Source: Anaerolineales bacterium UBA2181 | GTDB taxonomy: Bacteria; Chloroflexota; Anaerolineae; Promineifilales; UBA4811 | Direction of reading: 5' to 3' | Length of the DNA stretch: 58,201 nt | Assembly: GCA_002328075.1 (NCBI GenBank) | Contig: DCVT01000053.1 | Coordinates: 1-58,201 of the forward strand | Shown here: positions 51,159 through 58,201 of the stretch, piece after piece | How positions within the stretch are numbered: the first letter of the stretch is position 1 | Layout of the letters: each line of letters begins with the position of its first letter | Translations under genes and position numbers: made by a program | Notes under the pieces: model-generated | The model's input: only the letters and a program-made list of their open reading frames with translations | Told to the model about the DNA's origin: nothing | Database searches by the model: none

Positions 51159-54100
51159 CTACCGCCGCACGACGACCGGGAGATAGATCTTTACCCGGGG
51201 GTTCAGCCTAATCAGGTGCGCCTCGGTGCCGGTGCCGTTGTACGCCAGATACCCCACCACGGAGTAGGTCCGGGCCTCGGGCGGCGTCCAGGTCCGGTTC
51301 ATCAGGATCCCGGCGCCGGGCGCCAGGTTCGCGACCGCCTGGGAGAACGTGGCCACCTCGGCGCCGTCCTCGTCCTGGATGAGGAGGAACGCGGTGCCGT
51401 TCAGCGGCATGCTGCCGGTGTTGGCCGCCGCCAGCGACAGGTCAATCGACTGGCCTGGGCCGAACCCGGTTGGCACGGCCGTCATCGAGGTCAGTTCAGC
51501 CGAGGCGATGCCCAGCGAGAAATCGCGCTCGTCGCTGTGCAGCAGGTTGCCAAAAGGGCTGCGCAGCTCGGCATGGACATAGTAGCGGCCCCGCGCTGCA
51601 CCCTGGCTGTCCCACGTGTAATCGAGCTGAACCGTGCCGGTATATGCATCCAGGGTGCGCATCAGCAACCCCTCGACAACCTCGTCGGAGACAGCGGAGC
51701 GGATTTCCACGGCAACGATTAGGTCCTGCGGCGGTCCATCGTTGGTGATGAGCAGGCCGATGGCGGCCGACGCGCTTTGCGGGTAGGCCGTTCGGTCCAG
51801 CGTCAGCGACACGATCCGCGCATCAGATGCCACCGTCTGAACGTCAAAGGTATAGTCCTGGTAATAAAGCACGCTCCCGGTCGCCGAGTCATAGTAGAAC
51901 GGATAGACCTTGAGGACCAGGCGCGACCCGCCATCCGGTTGCTCCTCCACCCGCCAGTCGTACTGCTGGCTGAGCGGGGGGTGCCAGCCGGGGGCCGGCA
52001 GGACCACCGGAGCGATCACCGCCGGATTGGAGGTGATGGCACGGGTCACGGTCAGCTGCAACCCGGCCGACACCGCCGGCTCCCCGCGGCCGGTCAGCGT
52101 CACCGCCTGCACGCGCTGCCCGGCCGGATGATCCACTGCCACCGTCCAATACGGGGTCGCATAGTCGCCGTGGACGTCCATCATGCCGCCGTCCGGGATT
52201 TCAACGTAATCCCAGCCCTCATAGGTCGTCACCTGGTAGTCCGGGACGTGCACGTTCAACGCGGTCGTCGCGGTCGCGCCGGCTGGTGCGGCGGCGACCG
52301 CGCTGGCGACATTGGGGCCGTCGGGCGCGTCCGACGCACCCCGAGTGGTAGGCGTAGCCGAACCGCCCGTGGTGAGCGTAGCCGAACCAAACTTGGGGTC
52401 TCCGTAAAAGTTGTACTCGTAGGACCACAGCCGCCAGTAGGCGCTTTCGGAAACAAAGTGCTGTTTCAGGTTGGTCAGCACCTTGCCGGTGGTCTCGTTC
52501 ACGCTCCAGTTGCGATAGAACCACTTGGCCGCCTCGGCGTTCGAGCCATTGGCCGAGACCTGGGTGGCGCCGATAAAGGCGCCGGCCCCGCTCGCAAAGA
52601 ACCGTTCCGGCATGCTGTCCGCGTTGTCCTCGTACCCTCCCGATAGGCAGGTCGTCCCATAGGCGAACGGATTGGCGCCGTCAAAGTCCAACGGCCAGAC
52701 GCCTTGCAGACCCGTGCTCAGCCCAGGTCCCCACGACCCCACGTTTCCGTGGCCAAAAAAGTGGACAATGTCCTTGCCGGGCGTCACGTTGGTAAAGACA
52801 TAGGTGTAGGAAGGACTGTTGTTGGTCTTCCAGTGGATCTTGGTCACGTTCGTCCCCTGACCCTGCAGGATATCCTCGACGATGTTGATCGTGGGAATGA
52901 ATGTCTCCTCCACGCCGATGCCGCGCCCGCTGACGACCACAGCGTGGGAGCGGTCAAAGCTGTACCCCGGCTGGCCCTCCCAGACCCGAATGCTGGTCTC
53001 GATGGGTTTGATGAGCGCACCCGTGCTGTTGCCGACGATCCGCCCCAGCGCCAGCTCGGGGTGCTTGTCCTGCCCGGCAATGCTGGCATAGGGCAGGTCA
53101 CTGAACAGCACCTCATGGGTCATGCCTCCGTCCGACCACTCGACGTTGAACGAGTACTCGTGCCAACTGGGGATGATCTCGCTTTCGCCCACCAGCAGGA
53201 CGTATCCGCCCGGCGCGCCGCTCTTGAAATTGGGGTGCAACTGGTTGGCCCAGCCGGTTGCCAGCAGCGAGTTGAGCGTCTCAAAGTCGTAGGACTCGAG
53301 CATGCCCAACACGCCCTGCTTGAGGTAGGCCAGGTGGGCCATCGTCGCGTACAGCCGGTTGATGCCGGCCTGGGCGCTGCCGTAAAAGATATTCAGCCGC
53401 TTGGGGTTGGTGACAATCACATAGTCGGCCGATTTGACGGCGTCCACCACCGAGCCGAACCACGGCTGGTAAAAGCTCTTTTCCAGCTTGGTCGGATCCG
53501 CACCCACCGTGTAGGCCACCAGGCCGGTCCGCTCATACCCCATGCTGTAGCTCAGGCTGTTGCCGGTGAACGCTTGGTCGCGCAGGATGGGCACAACCAC
53601 GTATTGCACGGCAACCTGCGCGTTGAGGTTGAGTGATATCGCAGGCTGCTGGCCGGCGAAGAGGTCGAGCTCGGCCGTGGCGCGCTGGGTGGTCGCGTCA
53701 TAGGTCGTCTGGAGGCTATAGTGGGTGTCAAACGCCTTGCCGGCCGGATAAAAGCCCACCAGTCCCCGGTCGCTGATGGCGTCCAGGTGGATGGTGGTCG
53801 GGCAGACGTTCTTGGCCGTCAGAGTCACCTGGTAAAAATTGCCCACCCGCTCCACCAGGCGGGTCATCTCCACGCAGTTCTCGCCGCGGGCCACCGTCAG
53901 CGTGGTGACGTGCTCGGCCACCGCGCCGTCACTGCTGGTGGCCACCGCCCGGAGGGTGTGCGGGCCCAGCAACTTGCCCGCCAGGTTCACCTGAAAATCG
54001 GTGGTCAGAGCCCCGGCCGGCGGGAATTGGGTGCCCACCGAGTTGCCGTCCAGGAAGAGCTCGACCCGCTGCACATCCTGGCGCACGTCAAAGCAATCCA

Positions 54101-56990
54101 CCGGCTCTAGGCCGGGCGGCGGGGTCTCGATCCACTCGCTGTAGCAACCCCAACCGTACTCGGCCGCCCACACCGTCACCGTGGCGTTGGTGCCGGCCGG
54201 AGCATAATCCCCGCCGATATAGATGGTGCTCGAGGGGGCGATCTTTTGCACCAGGGTTCGGGTCGGCATCTGGCGCGGCGGCGGCGTGACCACCCCGACC
54301 TCGGCGGTTATGTCGCCCTCTAGGTTGTAGGCCTGCACCTGCAGCGTGTGCGGCTTGAACCAATCGGCCCGGGTCAGGCCCAGCGCGGCCGGTGAGACCA
54401 AGACCTGGTACACTCCGGCGTCAGGGTCGCCTCCCGCCAGCGCATCCGGCGTGTAATCGCGCCCCATGGACTGGCCGTCCAGAAAAAAGGTCACCCGCTC
54501 CACGTAGGTCGTGTCCGCCACCGTGGCCTGCAGCAGGTAGAACTCGTACAGGCTGGTAGGGTACTCGACCAGGCCGATGGAGACGATCTCGGGAGGATCG
54601 GAGCCCGGCGGCGCCGTCTCGAACCAGCGGTCGCCGCTGGTCTCCAGGTTGCCACCGCGGTCGCTCACCGTCACCTTGAACCAGTAGGTGCTGCCGCCGA
54701 CCAGTCCGGTCAGCGACGCCGTGTGGTTGGTCCGGAGCGTGTCGTCGGTCAGCGACTGGCTGGCGAACGCCCCGTTGCGGCCGTAATCCAGCCGGCTGCG
54801 ACAGGGCTCGTCGGTGGTCCAGGCAATCTGCGCCGTTTGCTCGCCGATGGGGGACACCACCGGTCCCGAGGTGATGCGCGGCGGCGTCTGGTCGCAGGGC
54901 CAGGTCTGCTGGACGCAGTTGTTGATCTCGTTCTGCTCCTGGACTATGCCGGTGGCATCCGCGCACACCATGACCAACGCGTTGGCGCCGGCGCACCCCC
55001 AGGCGAACGGGATGTACCCGGCCCGCACAGCGCCGGGCGCCAGCGGTTGGTTGAACTCGACATTGGACTCGGGTTCGCCGTCCACGTACAGCGCAATGGT
55101 GTGCCCGGCCGGGACGGCGATGCCCCCGAGGTTCTGAATCACATAGCCGATGCGCCCCTGGCTGCCGTCGTACCACAGGCTGCTCGCCGTCAGATCGGGC
55201 AGCTCCTCCCAGGCGACGACGTCAAACACCAACTGCTGCTGGACCTGACCGCCGCAGTTTTTGGCCGTCACGACAATTGTCTTGGCGCCCAGCGAGTTCC
55301 AGGTGAATCCGACCCCGGCTGAAACCCCGCCCACGACCTCGATGACGTTTTGGCCGGTTGCCTGCCAGGTGTAGGTGATGGGCAACGTGGCATTGGGCGG
55401 GCTGGATACGGCGCCAAAGGTGTACTCGCTGCCCATGACCCCATAGGCTGGCCCGTTCAGCGTCAGGCCGGTGATCGGGTGATCACAGGCAGGCGGGGGC
55501 TCGTTGATGGTTACCTGGTGGGTATCTGCCACCGTGCTGCCGCAGTTCTCCACCGTGACGGTGATGGCGTTGACGCCAGGGGTGGCCCAGCTATAGCTGG
55601 CGCTGGCCGAGGACCCGCTGGTCGGCGCCTGGCCGGTAGCCTGCCAGGAGTAGGTGATGGGCGGTGTGGCGGTGACCGGCAGGATGCTGGCGTTCCAGGT
55701 GTAGGATTGACCCGTCACGCCCTCGACTGCGCCGCCGATGGTCACCGAGGTGGCCGGGTAGCAGGGCGGCAGCCCGTAGGTGACAATGAGCTGCGGCGCA
55801 TAGAGCGGCCCGTAATCGCGGGCATAGAACATCGCGAACCCAGACGATCCGACGGCCGGCTTGAGCTTGAACCCGTGGTTGACCGCCGCGCCGGAGGACC
55901 AGTCGCGCACGGTCTTGCTGACATCCAACCAGTTCCAGAGGCTGCTGTCCGCCCAGACATAGGCCGGATCAGCCCGGCTGACCGAGGCCGGCTGGTTGTT
56001 CCAGGTCACCTTGTCTTCAGTCCAGGACGCAGTGAGGGCCTCCGGCGCCAGGCTGAGCGCCAGAACCGCGTCCAACTCTGGCGCACGGGCAAAGTAGGTG
56101 CGGAGGCCGAGCGACGCGCTGATGATGGTGCTGCCGGCCGGCATGCTGCCCAGGTCGAACCGGATCAGCGCGTATCCTGCATTGCTTCCCGATCCGTCGC
56201 GCACCAGCATCTCATAGGCGCTGCCATAGTTGATGTTCGGGTTGGCCTGTGAGACGCTCGCATCGGCCGTGGCGCTCAGCGTGGCGCGGCGGACGTACTG
56301 GACGACCAGGCGGGGCGGGTTGGTCCCTTCCCGCGAGTGAAAGGCTCGATAACTGGTGCTGGTGCCGGAGACAAAGTACAGCCCGACGCCATAGTTGGCG
56401 AGGCTGCCCGCCCGCCACTTATTGGTCATATTCGTGAGGTCCCAACGGCGCCAAGCGCCCTCGCCGGCGATCTCGAGCCCCTCATCGACCGTCGTGTTGG
56501 CCGGCCGGTTGCTCCAGGTGACCGTGTTCTCGGCCCAATCGGCGGTGAGCGCCCGAGCCCGCACCACCTGGGCCGCCGAGCTGCTCTGGTAGAGCTCCAG
56601 CGTGGCGGTCAGGATGACGGCATCCGCCGGCAGGGCCGAGAAATCAAAGGCCAGCAGCGAGCTGTAATCGCCGGCAGTGGGGCCGCCACTCACGTACCCC
56701 ACCCTGAGAAAGGCGCCGCTGCCATAGTTGCTGCCCGCAGACCCGCTCCAGACATAGCTGTCCTTGGTAGGGACCAGAGCGCCCTGAAAGGGGAACTCGG
56801 CGCTGCAGGCCTGCGCGCTGCCGATCGCCTCGCCGGCCTGCAGCTCTAGGACCGACCCGCCGGATCTCTCGCCCTCGCCGACGCGCAGCGCGGGTTCGGG
56901 CGGTTGCGCCTGAACCGGGCTGCCGGTTGTCGGCAACACTCCCAACATCATGACGAGGAGGCTCATCCAAACCCAACGGTGTTGATGCAT
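51159..56990 (-). CDS. Giant secreted gingipain-like (peptidase C25) multidomain protein
   Basis: A 1943-residue protein starting at ATG 56990 behind AAGGAG, with a signal peptide (MHQHRWVWMSLLVMMLGVLP...VQAQ). Order: two DNRLRE-type beta domains (about residues 70-230 and 238-405), two PKD-like domains (to 590), a CARDB-like domain (WYDGSQGRIGYVIQNLG), a fibronectin/phosphatase-N-like domain (TAQIAWTTDEPCRSRLDYG), Ig-like segments, then a peptidase C25 domain (about 1170-1560). In it HFFGHGN (His about 1412) and TTCLSGGY (Cys about 1448) supply the catalytic pair. Beta domains follow, and the end is KIYLPVVVRR. Inferred role: extracellular cysteine protease, perhaps for protein degradation or surface processing. 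Confidence 0.84.
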   Translation of the reverse strand: MHQHRWVWMSLLVMMLGVLPTTGSPVQAQPPEPALRVGEGERSGGSVLELQAGEAIGSAQACSAEFPFQGALVPTKDSYVWSGSAGSNYGSGAFLRVGYVSGGPTAGDYSSLLAFDFSALPADAVILTATLELYQSSSAAQVVRARALTADWAENTVTWSNRPANTTVDEGLEIAGEGAWRRWDLTNMTNKWRAGSLANYGVGLYFVSGTSTSYRAFHSREGTNPPRLVVQYVRRATLSATADASVSQANPNINYGSAYEMLVRDGSGSNAGYALIRFDLGSMPAGSTIISASLGLRTYFARAPELDAVLALSLAPEALTASWTEDKVTWNNQPASVSRADPAYVWADSSLWNWLDVSKTVRDWSSGAAVNHGFKLKPAVGSSGFAMFYARDYGPLYAPQLIVTYGLPPCYPATSVTIGGAVEGVTGQSYTWNASILPVTATPPITYSWQATGQAPTSGSSASASYSWATPGVNAITVTVENCGSTVADTHQVTINEPPPACDHPITGLTLNGPAYGVMGSEYTFGAVSSPPNATLPITYTWQATGQNVIEVVGGVSAGVGFTWNSLGAKTIVVTAKNCGGQVQQQLVFDVVAWEELPDLTASSLWYDGSQGRIGYVIQNLGGIAVPAGHTIALYVDGEPESNVEFNQPLAPGAVRAGYIPFAWGCAGANALVMVCADATGIVQEQNEINNCVQQTWPCDQTPPRITSGPVVSPIGEQTAQIAWTTDEPCRSRLDYGRNGAFASQSLTDDTLRTNHTASLTGLVGGSTYWFKVTVSDRGGNLETSGDRWFETAPPGSDPPEIVSIGLVEYPTSLYEFYLLQATVADTTYVERVTFFLDGQSMGRDYTPDALAGGDPDAGVYQVLVSPAALGLTRADWFKPHTLQVQAYNLEGDITAEVGVVTPPPRQMPTRTLVQKIAPSSTIYIGGDYAPAGTNATVTVWAAEYGWGCYSEWIETPPPGLEPVDCFDVRQDVQRVELFLDGNSVGTQFPPAGALTTDFQVNLAGKLLGPHTLRAVATSSDGAVAEHVTTLTVARGENCVEMTRLVERVGNFYQVTLTAKNVCPTTIHLDAISDRGLVGFYPAGKAFDTHYSLQTTYDATTQRATAELDLFAGQQPAISLNLNAQVAVQYVVVPILRDQAFTGNSLSYSMGYERTGLVAYTVGADPTKLEKSFYQPWFGSVVDAVKSADYVIVTNPKRLNIFYGSAQAGINRLYATMAHLAYLKQGVLGMLESYDFETLNSLLATGWANQLHPNFKSGAPGGYVLLVGESEIIPSWHEYSFNVEWSDGGMTHEVLFSDLPYASIAGQDKHPELALGRIVGNSTGALIKPIETSIRVWEGQPGYSFDRSHAVVVSGRGIGVEETFIPTINIVEDILQGQGTNVTKIHWKTNNSPSYTYVFTNVTPGKDIVHFFGHGNVGSWGPGLSTGLQGVWPLDFDGANPFAYGTTCLSGGYEDNADSMPERFFASGAGAFIGATQVSANGSNAEAAKWFYRNWSVNETTGKVLTNLKQHFVSESAYWRLWSYEYNFYGDPKFGSATLTTGGSATPTTRGASDAPDGPNVASAVAAAPAGATATTALNVHVPDYQVTTYEGWDYVEIPDGGMMDVHGDYATPYWTVAVDHPAGQRVQAVTLTGRGEPAVSAGLQLTVTRAITSNPAVIAPVVLPAPGWHPPLSQQYDWRVEEQPDGGSRLVLKVYPFYYDSATGSVLYYQDYTFDVQTVASDARIVSLTLDRTAYPQSASAAIGLLITNDGPPQDLIVAVEIRSAVSDEVVEGLLMRTLDAYTGTVQLDYTWDSQGAARGRYYVHAELRSPFGNLLHSDERDFSLGIASAELTSMTAVPTGFGPGQSIDLSLAAANTGSMPLNGTAFLLIQDEDGAEVATFSQAVANLAPGAGILMNRTWTPPEARTYSVVGYLAYNGTGTEAHLIRLNPRVKIYLPVVVRR

Positions 56991-57383
56991 CAGCCAGAAC
57001 TCCTTTTCTTTCGCACAGGCCCCGCCGCGCGGCAGGGCGCCCTATCAGAACGGAAAAAACCTTGTGTGTTGTGTGGGTCTTGCCACCCTGGCTAGGCCAA
57101 ACGCCTTGCCGCGAGCCATTGGCTTCTACCGCCCGGCGTTTGGCGGCGATAGGCCAGCAACGGGTTCATGGATTCGATCGTGGTCTGCCTGCGGCGGCCT
57201 TCGACGAGCGAGCTTGACGTGACGGAATGGTGGGTGATCAGGGCCCCGAGATTGTTAAGGACGGCACCTCCCGTCGTAGCCGGCCGTCGCCAGCAACCTG
57301 GAGGGGGAGGCGTCACCGCAAGCGCGCTGATTTTACAACACCGACTGGCGGCCGTCAAATGGAGTCGGCCGGCGTGTTAGCCC
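56991..57383. other. No gene seen
   Basis: Upstream region of the gingipain-like gene. No convincing -35/-10 pair was recognised on the minus strand. A frame on the minus strand ending near 57092 (RRRQTTIESMNPLLAYRR) is protein-like for a few residues only. Confidence 0.4.
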
Positions 57384-57496
57384 AAAGTAGTAGAGTCCCC
57401 TTTTGCCAAAGTTGAAATGTCCCCTATGGAAAGGGGAACAAGTGTGGACGAACTACTGACCATGAGCAAGACCGAACTCAATCGACTGGAGATCAT
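57384..57496 (+). mobile_element. Left-end fragment of an ISNCY-like insertion sequence
   Basis: Terminal sequence GTAGAGTCCCCTTTTGCC..., then GTG 57441 opening VDELLTMSKTELNRLEIIQG, the N-terminus of an ISNCY-type transposase. The frame leaves the family after about 20 residues, where the IS3-type element begins, and stops at 57539. It has the same orientation and the same end as the remnant at 6974. Confidence 0.6.
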
Positions 57497-58201
57497 ACAG
57501 GGATTCCCCCGCCTTCGTGGACACATTGTTAAGGCATAACCCGGCGTCGCCAATAGTAGGCTTGCTCGAAGGCCTCCGGGCTGAGGTAACCCAGCGCGGA
57601 GTGCAACCCGCGCCGATTGTAAGCTTCGATGTAGTAGAAAAGGTCGGTCCGGGCGTCCTGTCGTGTCTGGTAGATCTGGTGGTGCACTCGCTCGCACTTC
57701 AAGGTGGCAAAGAAGCTTTCCATCGGGGCGCCCTGTACCAACTACCGACACCGTTCATGCTGACCTGGATGCCATTCGTCTCCAGGAGGGCCCGGTACCT
57801 CCGGTCGGTGTACTGGCTGCCGCGATCGGAGTGATGGATGAGCCCCGATGGCGGCCTCCGTTGTCGCAGCGCCATCATCAAACCATAGATGGGGAGGTCA
57901 CTGGTCATGCGTTCCGCCATTGCCCAACCGACGATGCGGCGGGAGTACAGATCCAGGACGGCGGCCAGGTAGAGCCACCCTTCCCCGGTGGGGATGTAGC
58001 TGACACATGCACTGGCGTGCAGTGCAAGTGTATCGACCAGCCACTTCTGATCAGGTTGCTCTGTGGCAAAGTCGCCTTTCAGCAAGTTGGGAGCCACCGG
58101 ATGGGTCTCGTTACGCCTGGTGGTGCTCCTTTGACGCCGCCTCTCGTTTGCCTGTATGTGACTAGCTTTCATCAGGCGTGCCACCCGGCCTCGACTGCAC
58201 C
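57497..58201 (-). mobile_element. IS3-family element, 3' part, extends beyond the window
   Basis: The left edge GATTCCCCCGCCTTCGTGG resembles the CCCCC...GTGGACAC ends of IS3-group elements. The element lies inside the ISNCY-like fragment. Its transposase frame is described separately. The other end is outside the window. Confidence 0.6.
57529..58201 (-). pseudogene. IS3-family OrfB transposase, frameshifted and partial
   Basis: The upstream frame (to 57699) reads RVARLMKASHIQ, DQKWLVDT..., YIPTGEGWLYLAAVLDLYSR (second Asp of DDE) and LIHHSDRGSQYTDRRYRALL. The downstream frame (57741 to 57529) reads APMESFFATLKCERVHHQIY (the catalytic Glu) and HSALGYLSPEAFEQAYY. They are joined in the expected order but need a one-base correction near 57740, where NGVGSWYRAP stands for NGVGNCYDNAP. 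About nine extra residues (TLALHASAC) follow the first Asp, where DITYIPTG is usual. Both changes argue against an active enzyme. The N-terminus lies beyond the window. Confidence 0.78.

Noticed and set aside
57092..57358. 88-codon minus-strand frame upstream of the gingipain gene
   Set aside because: No ribosome-binding site, low-complexity composition, no homology recognised; likely chance.
1..58201. CRISPR array
   Set aside because: No series of short regularly spaced repeats was seen in any intergenic region; the periodic sequence at 7481-11530 is coding GLUG repeats.

Overview
The window looks like a chromosomal piece of a high-GC, free-living bacterium. The most likely group is Chloroflexota (Anaerolineae/Caldilineae-like). 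This is an inference from very large secreted proteins built from GLUG, BACON, PKD, DUF11, DNRLRE and gingipain-like modules. Two of them end in a short LPLV/LPVV-R tail that I associate with secreted proteins of that phylum. No rRNA, convincing tRNA or CRISPR array was seen.

Layout. (1) 1-7259: a broken IS1182-type transposase end with a hairpin over its ribosome-binding site, a secreted SH3/caspase-fold protein with a PepSY partner, a decayed zinc-ribbon/WD40 gene, an ABC exporter pair, and a graveyard of remnants (a decayed copy of the 3' side of the next locus, and an ISNCY-like IS end). (2) 7361-13810: a 2149-residue GLUG-repeat surface protein. (3) 14167-17854: a mosaic of truncated genes (DUF2877, UvrD-like helicase without Walker A, a frameshifted DnaG-like primase fused to the tail of a large serine recombinase). 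(4) 17855-50908: a defence island divided by three copies (A, B, C) of one small cassette. The cassette holds a 39-codon ORF, a MerR/excisionase-type HTH protein and a membrane/coiled-coil/HTH protein. Between A and B lie an HSP90-like ATPase, two tandem B12-radical-SAM-like proteins (the first without its Fe-S cysteines), a HerA-like ATPase, and a PglZ/BrxC/BrxF-like (BREX-related) operon with a membrane HAD phosphatase and no methyltransferase. A divergent HTH gene and a compact promoter-to-terminator RNA unit follow. Between B and C lie a PD-(D/E)XK-like nuclease, a SNF2 helicase with a DUF3883 tail, a protein with a HEPN-like motif, a DUF1156 adenine methylase, a DUF499 ATPase and a second helicase cut off by cassette C. 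(5) 51159-58201: a 1943-residue gingipain-like secreted protein, then an ISNCY-like end interrupted by a frameshifted IS3-family element.

How it fits together. The centre reads as two multi-gene anti-phage modules of different type, each closed off by a copy of the same cassette. The left edges of all three cassettes interrupt or run into an upstream ORF, and copies A and C share an identical 161-bp left end. This suggests the cassette marks recombination points at which defence modules were joined. A divergent pair of good promoters (33714-33742 minus, 33776-33804 plus) places an HTH protein opposite the BREX-like operon, a layout typical of a local regulator. All functions are assigned from motifs read by eye; no database search was run.
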